A stretch of DNA of 64,000 bases from Pseudevernia furfuracea (GCA_022315425.1 JAIUPT010000036.1:682001-746000); one strand, 5' to 3'. Shown: positions 23,458 to 36,571, numbered from the stretch's first letter. Numbers and translations are program-made. The notes: a model not told the origin generated them from the letters alone.

Positions 23458-23835
23458 GAGTCGAGTCTGGGAGCATGGTTTGCGGCGCTATTGCTATCCT
23501 TGCTACGCCGAGGACTCGCCTGGAGCTGATAGGCTGCTCCCGGTGGGGCGCTGACCAGGAGAAAAGTCTAAGCAGCTGCGGGTCACAACAAACAGGCCCG
23601 CAGACCGCGTTTCGTAGAGGCTTCGATAGCTTTCAGTATGCGATCCCATTTTTTTGGTTAGGGTTATGCGAGTTCTTATATATGGAGGGCTATTCTTCAC
23701 TCAATCGCCGTTGTGACTGCCATTCCAACTCGCCTCTCCGCTGTCCTGACCGCCAAGACCAGCAAACCCCGTGATTGTACTGTACATGTAGATCAACTCT
23801 CGTTCGCTAGAAGGCAATTGAAAATATATCGCACA
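23458..23835. other. Intergenic region Arl2 / DUF4045 gene
   Basis: About 380 bp between tandem plus-strand genes. It must hold the Arl2 terminator and the next promoter; no motif stands out. Confidence 0.5.
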
Positions 23836-26800
23836 ATGCCTATCACCACCGATACCGACGGTTCAGAAGACGTCAATGACTTCCTATTACGCATTCGAGA
23901 CCTTTCGCGAAAGCGGGACATAGAAGATGAAGAGCGGACAAAGAAGCTGGAGGAGGAGATCATACAAGGGCGCAAGGAGAGGCAAGCCCGGCGAGCAGGT
24001 CTGCAATCTTAGCGCGGAGCATTGAGCCATCGTCACAGCGTGGTGAAGATGTGTTGAGCTAATGCAATTGCACAGAGCGCGCAAGGTCAATATCCCCCAC
24101 CAAAGACATATCCTCCAACGCTGGTACTCCCAGCTCCATACGCTCTGGAAACGAAATGTCGAGCCAGGAAGACTTCTCCAACACCCCATCTTTCCAGCTG
24201 CCACCATCTGGCTCCTTCAGTCCGGACGATTCTCCTCCCAAGACAAATGGCGCACCTACCAAGATCAACGACCGAGGATCTGATACTTTGCCTCGCGAGC
24301 TTCCACACCCACCGTCAAAACCTCAAATAATCTCCACCCCGTCTCCAAGTGCGGCAATGGCTCCTTCGCGCGCTGGCACGCTCTCGTGGCAGCAACGGCC
24401 TTCATCACGCGGATCAATGGGCTCAAGCAAACGCCCATTGTCCATGGTAGCTTCGGAAAACAACGCCTCAAAAGCTCCACGTGCAGCTGCAGACCCTGCT
24501 CCTACGAATGATGAGACTATGTCCATGAGCCAGATCTCACAATCTCTAGGGTCGAAAGATCCGACTTGGTTCAAGCAGACGCAGGATCGAGGATTTGGGT
24601 CTGCTGCATTCAGGAGGAACCAGGACATTTTATCAGATAAATCGACGATGGGCAGTAAGCGGTTGCCAGGGATATCAAGAGAGAGCACAGCCGAACCTGA
24701 CGATCGCACGAGTCCGGCCCCTGACAGCGTTCGCTCTGCATCGCCATCAACAGAGGGTTCAATTCGGGGCGTTTCCGGACTGGCCCACAAATACTCGAGT
24801 TCTGCATCACTAGGATCCGCTGGAGATATCCGGTCTCCTATACCGACTATGACTAGCCAGAAATTCAATCCTCCGTCCAATACAACTTCGTCCATGGGCG
24901 ATAATTCGTCAATCGCCCGGACGCCGGCAATGTCGCCTTCACAAGGACGTCTTTCTCCCGAGCATCATGACCGACCTGCGTCGCCTACCAAAGGCCTTGG
25001 AGGATTTGTCCAAAGCGCAATGCTGAAGCGCTCAGATAGCGTCAATAAAAGGTGGAGCGCACAAGCAGGTCCAGGTCTGAGTAGGGGAAATTCTATCGCA
25101 AGTAATCGCACCGGCTACGAGAGCACCAGGTTTCCGATGGGAGGAATCTCTCCACTCAAGGAGTCAAGACCGAATAGTATGAGTCGCGAGAACTCCACGG
25201 AAACGACCTCCAGGCCTGGATCAAGTCAGAGTAATGCTACTCTAACTCAAGGACAGATAGAGGATGAATGGACAAGTAATTCTATACCATTGGCTAGCAT
25301 TAAGTCCGATTCATTGCAGGACGAATTTTCCAAATCAGCACATATAGATAGCAAACCGCCTTCATCATCAAAACAGGGTGACAATGATCCACCGATGAGT
25401 CCACCCGCAAGCCCGAGCAAGAAGTGGAGTCCTACCAAGGCAAGCTGGTTGGAGAATGCTATCAACAAACCTGACTCTCCTAAGGTCAAGTCGCCTATAC
25501 CTCAGCAGCCGGCATGGATGGCAGAGATTAATCGAGCAAAGCAGCAGCGCGGAAGCATTGATCTGTCAAAGGGAGGAAACTTCAAGGAGGTAGTCACTAG
25601 TGGACTAGTACGCTCCCCACCGCCAGGCGCCGGCTATAAGCCACCGGGCATCGGTGGGCTCCCAAGTGGCTTCAGTGCGGGCGTAGCTGTGAAACCTCGA
25701 ATTGGTAGTCCAGAAAGAATCAGCCAACCATATGAGTCGCCGAAGGCTACGAGTGACAATCACGATCCTCGCGAATCATCCTCACCTCATATGCCACCAC
25801 TAAAGGAGTCGGAAACGAAGGCCGATCCATTCCGTAAATCATCAGCCGACGGGAAATCTGCAGACTCACCTTCAGCGAGGAAATACAACTCTCAGCTAGG
25901 CTCTCGTACGCAGTCGCCTACAGCGGCTAAGCCAAAGACAGAAACGCCTGGGAAAATCGATTTTAAGTCCACCCTCAAATCACGGCAAGCTCCTGAAGAA
26001 GCAAAGAGTAAGGATGAGCCCGAATTCAAGAACATTTTTGGAAACCTCAAGCGAACACAAACGCAGAATTACAAAGCTCCCGACGAACTTAAAAGTAATA
26101 TATTGCGTGGTAAAGCCGGCCTAGCTCTGACTGGTGGCCCTAAAAGGACCGAGCGTAAGGATGAATTAAAGGAAAGCATACTGAAGAAGAAAGAGGGAAT
26201 GGTGGTCCCCTCGGCCTCTACAAGGATAACGAGTGCGAGTTTCAAAAACCAGGAGCATAATGTACCCGAGGCAATTGTCAAGAGGCAGGGGCTCACAAGA
26301 TCTGAGAGCCTTCTCAGCAACGGTAGCATGGTGGGAGCGGGCGACCCTACGAAAGCTGAAGCACTAGCCAAATTACAGCACTTGCGAGACAAGCAAAAAC
26401 CGGCACCTCCAGAAAAACCACCTAACGCCGTAGTAACTACGGAGAAAGATTCGGCACCTAAAGGCACGCTGGGTGGAGGATTCACTTCTTCGCTTGCTGG
26501 TATGCTTCAAAGAGGCCCATCACCAATGGCCAACGGCGGCAAGCCCAGTATAGCGCAATCGTCGGGTGATAGCCAGAATCTTCATTCCATATCGAGGTCG
26601 ATTGATGAGGAGGCAGCTTCAGTAGGACCACAATTAACGCATGCAACCAAAGCGAGAGCACGTGGACCGAAAAGGCGGTTACCCACTGCAAGCAAGCAGG
26701 ATGCCCCACAAGATACGCCGTTGTCTCAACCTGAGCCTCAGTCGAAATTATCAGTGGCTGAGAACAGACCTCTTGGGCCTATACGCGTAACGAAACCCCA

Positions 26801-28949
26801 GACCCTTCCTGCCAGCGTCAACAAATCAGAATCGCGACCCCTTTCCAATATTACACATAACAATAATAACAACCGCAAGGCCTCTCAGCCTTCTGCCCCC
26901 CGGAAACCATCGACAAGTATAGCTCAGTCGTTGGCTGTCAGGACTTCCTCACCGGTCTCGCCAAGCCCTGAGAAGGAACCGCAGACCAAGATTTCCCCAG
27001 TCGATAAAGAAAAGCCAACTCTGAGTCCGAAGGATACGAAGCGACCACCAACCTCTTTCGTTCCTACACCTGCGCCTCTCCCTGACACCCCGCTAAAGCC
27101 ACTAGCCGCCCAGGAGCCAATCAATGTTCCTTCCGGATTAGCCAGGGGTCTGGAAAGCCGCGAACCTGAGCCTAATGAGCTTGATAGGCCAAAATCCTCC
27201 GTCAAAGGGGTAGCAGCTATGTGGGGACGATCGCCCATGCAGCCATCCCAACTTGGATCGCCGGCCACACAAACCACCCAAAAAGACGGTGAAGATGCTC
27301 AGGAAGAGACAGGTCTTAGATCAAAGGGCCCCGCCATAGGCCCCGTTGGGTTGGGTATCGAGACCACCGTTCATAGGCCTAAGCCGTCGTCGGACCGTAA
27401 TCTACCATCGGTGGCCACCCCATCACCCAAATCCCCTCCATTACCAGGGAAGAAACCCGCTTCGATCGCAAACAGGGTTGTGTCCACCAATCAACCGTCT
27501 TCAGCTACCATAGTTCCACCATTACCAGCCACTGCACAATCGACTAAGCCGTCCGGAAACCATCCTCCAGGTACATCCGACCTCTTCGCCGACCTCTTCG
27601 ACGACTATCCAAGCTCCAAAACCTGCGTAAACATCGACACACAAGCTGTTCTTAGTTCGCGCTCCTCCTACGACAGCTCACTGAAAATCAAAACACTTCG
27701 CAAACAGATATTTGAGATCAATGATAATGGCAAGTCAGTTCCTGTACCTCCTCAACAAGAACACATTCTCTTCGAAGACTGTTTGTACCTCTGTACCCAC
27801 GTTTTTGGCACCCTCGCCGGGACACGTACCACAGAAGTGTACCTCTGGTGTGGCGACGGCGTCCCGCTCTCGTCGATAGAAGACGCGCAGCTATTCGCCA
27901 AGAAGGTTGCGAAAGATAACAATGGCAAGCTCATCACCCTCAAGCAGGGCAAGGAAACGACCAACTTTTTTCAAGCACTCGGAGGCATCGTCATTACGCG
28001 CCGTGGATCAGGTAGTCGCCCGGAGTCTTCATCGGGCACAGCGGGCACGTATCTTCTTTGTGGACGGCAGCATGTTGGACAGATTGCTTTTGACGAAGTA
28101 GACTTTAGCCCACCGAGCCTTTGCAAAGGATTTCCCTACATCCTCTCCGCTCGCTCTGGAAAGGTATATCTATGGAAGGGCAGTGGGTCCGGTGCGGATG
28201 AGCTAGGCTGTGCAAGGCTGATAGGAATGGATCTGGGTCTCACTGGCGAGATTGAGGAAATAGATGAGGGCCAGGAACCTGACACGTTTTGGCAATCTTT
28301 TCCAGGAGGAAAGCGAGACGCTAGCACCGCCGAAGGAGCAAGCGTAGGGCATTGGCGTCTAAGGCCATCTTGCGAGAAGTACACAACGAGGCTATTTAGA
28401 ATCGATGTCGAGGCACCACGCCCGAAGTCCAGCTCAGGTTTCATGCAATGGGGCAGGAGAGGTAGTGTGCCTGCAGACACGAACGCGGCCACAACGGCGC
28501 AGATCAGGGAGATCATACCCTTCGTGCAACTGGATCTCATGGATGATGGAGTCTTTGTGCTTGATACTTTCTTCGAGATCTTCATGTAAGCTCTTGTATT
28601 TCGCGTCTAAGACTGGAAAGAAGCCTTCGCTAATTGGCCTCCATTAAGCATCCTAAGCATCCGCTCCCTCGCACCAGCACCTCAGCATAAATCCACCGAA
28701 TCCGCAGCATTTCGCGCTGCTTTGGTCTTCGCCCAAGAATACGGCATTCTTGCTGCTTCGTTGGAAGACAGACCCTTCGTACCGGTTAGTTCTGTTGTCA
28801 TTTGTTCGAGGAATGGATCTTCGAATGGGAAAGACGTGGAAGGTTTGCCAGAAGGTATGAGGCGAGCGTTCAGGAAATGGGATAATGGAAAGGGATTTAG
28901 TGAGTGTAGGGTTCTACCACTGACTGCAGCTTTGGAAGCTACGGGGTGA
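23836..28949 (+). CDS. DUF4045 / gelsolin-repeat protein (villin-like)
   Basis: Probable actin-associated protein. Exons 23836-23998, 24076-28585 and 28649-28949 give 1657 residues with consistent phases. The start is placed at ATG 23836 because the next residues form the conserved DUF4045 N-terminus: an acidic helix (EDVNDFLLRIRDLSRKRD) followed by a charged coiled coil ending ERARSISPTK. Residues ~70-1200 are disordered, rich in Ser/Pro/Lys, with repeated stretches such as SPPASPSKKWSPTKASWLE and LKSNILRGKAGL / ELKESILKKKEG. The C-terminal ~400 residues are gelsolin-like repeats: EVYLWCGDGVP, GKVYLWKGSGS and a final VFVLDTFFEIF strand. Fungal proteins with this architecture are little studied. 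Neighbours are unrelated housekeeping genes. Confidence 0.88.
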
Positions 28950-29560
28950 CGAGAGGATCTGGCAGCGAAGCTCGTTCTTTATGGAAGGCCTAACCGTACT
29001 TTCGCGTCGTTATTCGAGCGAGGGTGAACGATAACGCGAATTTATATACACGTTGTTTGGGGGGTTAAACGGACCCAAGAATGGAAAGCAGCAGCACGAA
29101 AAGCTCGGCGTTTGTGTTTTACGATGGGGCAACAAACTCTGGAAAGCTCTCTGTACATTACGTTCATAATCTTCTTCTTGTAAATACACATTTTCGGGGA
29201 AGGGGGATGGCCCCAGCCTTCCAGGCGGGTTCAAACCCCTTCCACCACTTCACTTAGCCTCATATGAGAGCAGGATAGGCCAAGAAGACACACTATATCT
29301 ACAGTTCGAATACCCCCATGGCCGCGTTCTTCGAATTCTTCCTGCGACTGGACTGACGACCGCTCCTTCTCACCTGAAGTGGCGAAGAGCTTCTCTTGGC
29401 GCTAGTGTACATGCGGATTATCTCTGCCATGCTTCTGCTCGCAGACATGGTCTGAGCTCAAATGTGAGTAATGAGGGCCATTCCGTAAGTATGAAGCGAC
29501 GGGGTGTCACGTGCTGGCATAGTCGTCCGCCTTTGCTTGGAGTATTTTTGTTAGCCGCGA
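28950..29560. other. Convergent intergenic region
   Basis: About 610 bp between the stops of two convergent genes. It should contain both 3' UTRs. No gene is seen. Confidence 0.6.
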
Positions 29561-32500
29561 TTAAGTTTCTGTACTGCTTGTCCGAGGGACCTCCTCAATC
29601 TGCGGTCCAAGCTCACTACACTTCTCGACAAACGCCGCAGCGATTTGGAGATTTTCTGCACCGCTCAGAGCCTTCGTAACAGTGGCTTCTCTTCTCTCAC
29701 GAACCAGCCGCCGGAAAGAGCTGGCTAAAAAGCCTGACACCAAATCAACAGACCAAGACTCTGGTATGAGTTCTAGGACATCCCGTACATCGTACCATGA
29801 TCCAAAGCGCTCTAGCAGCTCACTCGTTCTTTCCAACCTGTCGTTGAAGTCTTCGATGCGAAGAAACTCCGTGAGAAGGTACCCAAAAAGAACCGCTTGC
29901 TCTTCTTGAGATGGCGCAGCAATCGCAGCGGATCCCGATCTTGGGTGAAATATACTTGCTCCACCTAGCAGGCAGTAGTTGACAGCAGTATGATAGTCTC
30001 CAAGCCCGTGGGTGAGCAGACGCAGAGCTTGCTTATGCCGACCTTGACGGCCGTCGAGAATGATAGATTCAGGCACCAGGTCTTGTTCAAATGGCTCAAT
30101 GCGTGACAGAATATTGCCTACATCGTAGGAAAAGTCTGATCCATGACTTCCGCCGATGAGCTCAAGGAGACGTAAACGATCATGCCACCATGGCATAGGG
30201 ACAGTGTTTTCAGTGATGAATTGTCGGTAGGTCGGCTTCGGAGGGTGGAGTGCTTTATAAGACTCGTAAGATTGCGAAAGAATATCGCGAGCTTCATCTG
30301 ATGATCCCAAAACGTTGAGGACGTTGTCAAGGTAGTATGAGATAAGATCGTTGGCGTATCTCACGTTCTTCTTACCGAAGACCAGATGCTCTAGGTAGAC
30401 CTTGACAGCGTCAGGAGCCTTCCTTCGCAGTAACATGACGACTTGCTGAGGTTCCCATTTGACTCTGCTGCTATCGTTGGTGAACACCTGGACCCCAAGC
30501 GCTGGATTGCGTCTAGCGAGCCAAGTGCCATACTCATCAACCAGACCTGTGTCTTGCTTATTCATAAGATATTTGCGGACTTCATTTTCACCGTCAGCGA
30601 GTCCCCCACCTTCATCGCGCTCGCCTTCAATTATCCTTCTCCAAGTATCCAATACCTTTCTGGCCATTCTCCGGCTTTGGTACAGCCTGCTCAGGACGTA
30701 CAGACGCTTGTAACGTTCTAACAGGCTGATTGCATGGTCAAAGCAATCTACGCCAGAATCAACAAGTGCATAGAGCTCAATTCTCGTTGGTGAAGGTCTC
30801 GACATCCTCGAGGGATCTTTTCTATCTTGTTCGAGCAGCACACGGAGAAGAGCTGCATCAACCGTCAGGAAAACTTCGACTTCGTCAGCAATACTTCCGA
30901 AGCCCTTGCGTTGTCGCCATGCACCAAGATATCGTTTGATGAGATTCAGCATATCGGGTGTCGCCAATTCCTCGAAGGTTTTACGCGTCGCTGATTTGAA
31001 GCGTGCAACGACCGAGATCAATCCAGCATGTATCCAGATACCCTTAGGCCCCTCAACGACTTCTTCACGAAAAACGGGTATCAGAGTCAGTATGACTCGT
31101 GGATCCACACCCCCCTCCATAAGCACTCCTTCGGTGATTCTTAAGTCAGCTGCTTGTATGTTAGACAACGAAAGTGGACGAGCAATTAAATCAGCGAACA
31201 AGATCAAGCTGGCTTTCTGGCGAATATACTCCAGACTGAGAAACTCCGTCTCTGAGGTAGCTTCCTGGCCGCGGATACTGTTGATTACTTGGATGACAAG
31301 GCTGCGCTCAATTTGGTGGTAGGGTTCCTCTTGCGGATCATATTCCAAGACTTCGTCAATGGCGGCATTAAGTCTGGTTGCAAGGGGATTTCTGACAACC
31401 CACCAAACGGAAGAACCTGACCATAGAGTAATGCGGCCGACCGGACCTCCAAGGCGACTGCCAAATTCAATTTCTTCCTTGTTTCTGCTCATCTCCAAAT
31501 GTTCTGTGAGACTTTCAGAACCTGACTCCTGGGGGCGATTTAATTGTGAATCCATTGTTGAAAGTGATAGGCGTTTGCCACGCAATAATTCCCCGATCTC
31601 TGGGAATGGAACAGTGACAGGAGTGTTGATTGTCCGAAGTCCAAAAGTTTCCGGAGAAGGGCAATTGCTCAAGTCCTGGCCAGTCGCTGTCAATGAAGGT
31701 TCAGGGATGTGGATCAATTCTTTGTTTCCGCCATCGTCGACATCCCATCTCTGAATCTCAATGACGCACCGATTACTGTCGTCGCCGGGCTTTATCATAG
31801 TAGCAAGCACGAAACCTTCGCGATCCTCGTCTGCCGCCACATCTTCGGTTTCGATTCCGCTTCCGTCTAGGACTAAGGCTTGAGGATATCGAGTGAATTG
31901 CAGCGTTCCTCTCACGACATCTCCATCAAGATTTACAAAGATTCCAACACCTGCTTCGTTTTCGTTTGTGCCGGTGGTCAGCAGAAATTCTGCAGGCGTG
32001 GGTGAACATATATGAGGTAGTAGTGCTGGGAGATGGCGCAATCGAGCAGGTGAAAGCCCTCTGAGCGAATCTGATCGTTCAGGTCGTGCGGGTGGTATTG
32101 GAAGAGGCCTATCAGGGGTTAATGGTCTTGAAGTAAGATTTTCTGGCTTTGAGGTGGACCTGTTACGAGTGGAAGCCGGCGATGGTGAGGCATCCCGGGT
32201 GATTGGTTCTGGAGTTGCAAGACCTGATCTATCTCGATATGTAGATTGTGGACTCGCTTGACGTCGTCCTAGACCTCCAACAAAAGCACCAAGGCTTGTG
32301 TTCCTCCCATGACCCCTACCATCCGCGGCGCCTTCGCTGGAAACCGGACGTGACAACTGAGAGATTCGCGCAGCGGTAGGATCTGTCGTAGTTGATATGC
32401 TCTCAACTTTCCCACCTGCGGTATTCTCATCTAGCGATGATATAGGAAACAACGTGATCTTTTGCTGATTTTCAACATCAAGCAAGGCATATGAGTGATT

Positions 32501-33130
32501 ATTTGCCACACAAGCAAAATTGCCTCGGCGAGTAGAGATAAGACAGCCTGGAAACTCGATGTCTCGGACCTTGCGAGCTTCATCCCGTATCTGCATAAGC
32601 CTGACTTTGTTCTTCACACATATCATCACAACAGCCCCATTCTCCTCTGTAATTGAGTTGCTGCTGAGATCAACACCTCCCACCCATGTGCAGTTAGGTA
32701 CCGTGCCATTGAAGACAGGACTCAGCTCAGGTAGACTGTAGAAACTCAAAGTACCATTGCAAAGAACGCATGCCTTTTGTACTTTTGGTAAAACTAAGAT
32801 CTGTTGTACACCGAACATAGTCTGACTGGAACCAGAGGTGTGAGGACTGGATGCTGGCTGCAGTCTCGAAGCAAAGATATATTGCGGACCTGAAGACTCC
32901 TCTGCTGGATCTGCGGGAATGGAGACAAAATGTAGTATTTCTGCCTGCGAAGTGCCAATATAAAGATTTGCATCACAAAGCTCCACACAAGTGATACAAG
33001 CCGCTGCTGTATGTTCCTCGGTCGAAAGTGGAATGTCCTGCACAAGGGGCCTGAGGACGTATGAGCCGGTAGAGACCCGTCCTTCCTTGCCAGGCCCATG
33101 GGAAAACCCTCTCCCCTCCTCCTCCGACAT
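29561..33130 (-). CDS. VPS3: CORVET subunit Vps3 (TGFBRAP1-like)
   Basis: Rab5/Vps21-binding subunit of the CORVET tethering complex, which promotes endosome fusion. Intronless frame of 1189 residues. The N-terminal ~600 residues read as a citron-homology (CNH) β-propeller, interrupted by a Ser/Pro-rich insertion (~250-350). The C-terminal part is helical, with the Vps39/Vam6-type segments (RYKRLYVLSRLYQSRRMARKVLDTWR; ILDGRQGRHKQALRLLTHGLGDYHTAVNYC), typical of clathrin-repeat tethers. Length is within the range of fungal Vps3. The gene is divergent from the Coy1 gene with 295 bp between starts, so the two may share a promoter region. Vps39 (HOPS) is the alternative but has less similar length and no such insertion. 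Confidence 0.87.
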   Translation of the reverse strand: MSEEEGRGFSHGPGKEGRVSTGSYVLRPLVQDIPLSTEEHTAAACITCVELCDANLYIGTSQAEILHFVSIPADPAEESSGPQYIFASRLQPASSPHTSGSSQTMFGVQQILVLPKVQKACVLCNGTLSFYSLPELSPVFNGTVPNCTWVGGVDLSSNSITEENGAVVMICVKNKVRLMQIRDEARKVRDIEFPGCLISTRRGNFACVANNHSYALLDVENQQKITLFPISSLDENTAGGKVESISTTTDPTAARISQLSRPVSSEGAADGRGHGRNTSLGAFVGGLGRRQASPQSTYRDRSGLATPEPITRDASPSPASTRNRSTSKPENLTSRPLTPDRPLPIPPARPERSDSLRGLSPARLRHLPALLPHICSPTPAEFLLTTGTNENEAGVGIFVNLDGDVVRGTLQFTRYPQALVLDGSGIETEDVAADEDREGFVLATMIKPGDDSNRCVIEIQRWDVDDGGNKELIHIPEPSLTATGQDLSNCPSPETFGLRTINTPVTVPFPEIGELLRGKRLSLSTMDSQLNRPQESGSESLTEHLEMSRNKEEIEFGSRLGGPVGRITLWSGSSVWWVVRNPLATRLNAAIDEVLEYDPQEEPYHQIERSLVIQVINSIRGQEATSETEFLSLEYIRQKASLILFADLIARPLSLSNIQAADLRITEGVLMEGGVDPRVILTLIPVFREEVVEGPKGIWIHAGLISVVARFKSATRKTFEELATPDMLNLIKRYLGAWRQRKGFGSIADEVEVFLTVDAALLRVLLEQDRKDPSRMSRPSPTRIELYALVDSGVDCFDHAISLLERYKRLYVLSRLYQSRRMARKVLDTWRRIIEGERDEGGGLADGENEVRKYLMNKQDTGLVDEYGTWLARRNPALGVQVFTNDSSRVKWEPQQVVMLLRRKAPDAVKVYLEHLVFGKKNVRYANDLISYYLDNVLNVLGSSDEARDILSQSYESYKALHPPKPTYRQFITENTVPMPWWHDRLRLLELIGGSHGSDFSYDVGNILSRIEPFEQDLVPESIILDGRQGRHKQALRLLTHGLGDYHTAVNYCLLGGASIFHPRSGSAAIAAPSQEEQAVLFGYLLTEFLRIEDFNDRLERTSELLERFGSWYDVRDVLELIPESWSVDLVSGFLASSFRRLVRERREATVTKALSGAENLQIAAAFVEKCSELGPQIEEVPRTSSTET

Positions 33131-33425
33131 GTCTTCTTATGGAGACCTCAGGGCCTCATTAGCCTTATTTTATCCCTTTCATCCCATGGTAGAGATTGGT
33201 ATGAGGGAGGGAAGGCAGCTGATTCGGTTTTTGGTGAAAACCATCTGAGCCTTGGCGTTTGACTCGTCCCGAGCCGTACGTGTAGGTAATCTTCAAGCTG
33301 TCCTTGGCTCCTACCAATAACTTCTAAGCCAATCCAAGGCATTGAGGATTCAAAATTAAGGATTCAATGGACTATGAAACAGATGCCTCAGCCGGACCAA
33401 AACGATAACAGAAATCAAATGCAAC

Positions 33426-35916
33426 ATGGATATCACTGCGGGAGGGGACACTGCATCCCCCTACGAGAGTGATCGAGATCGAGACGGTCCTGGGGATAGC
33501 TCGAACGCGACGAAGAACGCTTCTATCACCTTATTGAGCAATGGCGACTCTCCGTCTTCGCAGGCAGATAACAAGTTCCAGAGTGCTATCTCCGCCTGGA
33601 GAAGTACGTGTTGCAAAAGCTCCCACAGGACATTCCTTAGCTAATAGCTTCATGTAGCTATTGACCTGACCAAGCTCGTCCCAGAGCTCGATTCTACAGC
33701 CACCGACATCGTTACACATCAACGAGATGCTCTATTGTCACGCAAGGATCTGGCACAGAAGACGAAGGATTTCAGGAAGCTGGACGACGCTGCCAAGCTG
33801 GGAGAGTTCAAGGGTCTCTTGAAAGGTACTAATCCCATGCGGAGGCCCACCATCGTTGCCTGCTAAAGGTGAACAGCATACCAGACGTTCATTGACCTCC
33901 TCACAAACCATGGAAAGACTACCTCTTCCGCCTTCCTCCAAATCTACTCTTCTATCTCCGAAGCTCCAGATCCATACCCGTTGCTGGAAGCATCTGTTGA
34001 TGCGCTTTTGTTATCTGAGGATACGCTTCCCAGGCTTACGTCTGAGAACGAACACCTCCAGAAAAGTATCAGCAGTCTTACGCAGCAGCTAGACAACTCG
34101 GACCGCCAATTAGAGGAAGAACGCGCAGCCAGGAAGAGCCTAGAAGAATCGCGAGATTCTAAGATTAAGGAGGTGGAAACTTCATGGAAGGCTGTAGTCG
34201 AAGAGAAAAAAGATAATTGGGAAGCCAAGGAACGCAGTCTGGAGGATAAGATCGAGAGCCAAGAACGTCTCCTGGACGAGTTTAAAGCTAGCTATGAAGT
34301 TTCACAGCGTTTGGGCCACGGTGAAGACAATGAGAATGAAGCCCGGCATAATTCTGCCAGCGCTGCTGAATTGGAGATTGTGAGCTCCGATCTCGACAGG
34401 ACTAGCCAACGCTTGGCAGAAGTCGAGGCAAGGAATGAGCAGTTGAGGGTGGAGCTTGCAGAAGCCTCTTCGAGTACCCAGCGAAAGTTCACTGCAGATG
34501 ACGACTCCAACAATGCACGTCTGAGGTCCGAAAACTCCGCGTTGTTGAGAAAATTAGACAATATCAGGCTAGAGAAAGATTCAGAGACCAGGAAACGTGA
34601 AACTCGCATCCGTACACTGGAGAAGAATGCCCAGATGCTAGAGCTTGACAGAGAAGGGCTGCGTGAGCGTGTTCAGTCATGGCGTGACTATGATGAAATC
34701 AAGCAGGAGCTGGAGATCTTCAAGGTACAGTCTATTCTATTTATCGCCTGTACTGCTTGCTGATCTGCGGCAGTCAATCGAGTTTTCCACTCTCGACGAG
34801 GACGACCCTAGCCCGGCTGCTGATAGTGAGGGCAATAGCGATCTGACTCTGGCCAACGGCGCGGTCACAGGTGACAAAAAGGACTCGCTTGAACAGCTGC
34901 TGCTTGCAAGAAATAAGAAGCTGAGCAACGAAATGGCAGTGCTGAGAGTTTCTCACCAAGATCTGCAACAGCAGCTAGAATCAATGCAGGAGACTATGTC
35001 AAACACGAATTCAGAGCTCGAACGCGCACAAAATCTCAATGCGACCCTGGAAACGGACTTGGTTAAAGTACAACAAGAGGCATCGAATGCCTTCCCATCA
35101 TCGGCTATGTCCGTCGCCGGGACCTATACATCTCGCTATCCGTCTTCATCCTACAATGCCAACTCTTTCCCGAGCCGCAAAGGTAAGGTATCTCCAACGT
35201 CTTCCATCATAAGTGGCTTCGATCCACAAAGCGCCTCCCGCAACACCCTAGATGCCATCCGAGCGGGTGAGCCTGTCGGCGGGGGCTCTGGAATTATGCC
35301 TATGATTCAAGCTCAGCGTGACCGGTTCAAGCAAAAGAACACCCAATTAGAAGAAGATCTCTCAAAACAATACAGCACTGTCTCCTCCCTTCGGCAGGAA
35401 ATTGCATCCCTGCAAAAGGACAATCTCAACCTCTACGAGAAATCTCGCTACGTTTCGACCTATAGTCGAGGTGCGCCAGCCTCATCAGCTTCCGCATACG
35501 CCCAGCCTCCACAATCCACAGCAATATCGGTGTCAGCAGAGACACCTTCAGGTCTCTCTTTAGACCGCTATCGCTCCACATACGAAGCTAACCTTTCTCC
35601 TTTCGCTGCTTTCCGTGGACGGGAGTCTACAAGGGCCTACAAAAGGATGAGCCTTCCCGAACGCATGGTCTTCTCTATCACTCGCATGGTCCTTGCTAAC
35701 AGAACAAGCCGAAACCTATTTGCATTCTACTGCTTTTCATTACATATTTTAATATTCGTGATGCTTTACTGGATGCATTCTTTCGACGTTTCGAACCACG
35801 CAAGCAACCTCAGTGAGGCGGCCAACGTGATCGCGGCTGCCGGTGGCAACCCTGGAGCAGACGCGCAACACGGCGATTGGCTTCAAGAGGGGTTTGAAGC
35901 TGGCGCGGGAACGTGA
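33426..35916 (+). CDS. COY1: Golgi coiled-coil membrane protein Coy1/CASP
   Basis: Golgin anchored in the Golgi membrane by a C-terminal segment, acting in intra-Golgi retrograde transport. Exons 33426-33603, 33658-33825, 33877-34724 and 34774-35916 give 778 residues. The N-terminus has the CASP-family start (AWRTIDLTKLVPELDST); long heptad-rich coiled coils cover residues ~120-570. The C-terminal CASP domain contains SLPERMVFSITRMVLANRT, then a single TM (FAFYCFSLHILIFVMLYWM) and a short lumenal tail. Introns are 49-54 bp and all GT-AG. All phases check. Confidence 0.94.
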
Positions 35917-36571
35917 GAAAGAAAGCAAGAAAACAAGGGGGAAAAGACGAGAAAAGCATTGTGGCGCAGCCAAGCCGTTGCACTGTGGCACCGTAATGAA
36001 GTCCGACTGTCTTCTAGGCCTTCCAACATCCACCCGTCCCATTACAGGCTATACCGGTAGCACACCTGCATTGGAGCAAAGCAAATACTCAGCCTCGAGC
36101 AAGCTTTCACTGTGTTGTGTAACCCTGGCGCTTAGGAGCCCAGCGCTTACGAGGAACGAGCGAATGGTTCGGCCAGATGTCTTTGAAACGCCAACAGCCT
36201 CATCCACCCTCCCAAAGCTCGGAATTATACCTTGGATCTTGCATCGCTCAGGATCTGGCGATTGGTACATCTGAAAGATGACGGAGTCTGGCCGCAGAAA
36301 TGGAGCATGGGGCGCTTAGAGATCACTTTTTTGGCCTACATAGGATTGATCCTTTCTTGTTCAGTGTATGTAAAATACCTCTATGAAAATACCTCTATGT
36401 ACTCAGCCATAAGCTTGCTACAGCCGCCCTATTTTCTCTTGAGCCGGTCATTTGCGATTCTGGTGGACTCACCTCAGCAAGGACTAGCGGTTTTGCCTGC
36501 TCCACATACGTGTAATTTTGTGACAGAAGGCTCTTGACTGTCGCGGCAGACGTACATGACCCTCTGCTGCG
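35917..36571. other. Intergenic region
   Basis: About 650 bp between two plus-strand genes. A CTATG/AAAATACCTCTATG direct duplication occurs near 36370-36400 (AAAATACCTCTATG twice). No gene is seen. Confidence 0.5.

Noticed and set aside
23713..23835. Upstream extension of the DUF4045-gelsolin protein
   Set aside because: The conserved start of the family is at ATG 23836; the extension reads as random sequence.
29300..29320. GTTCGAATAC, possible tRNA T-loop
   Set aside because: No upstream A-box or cloverleaf.
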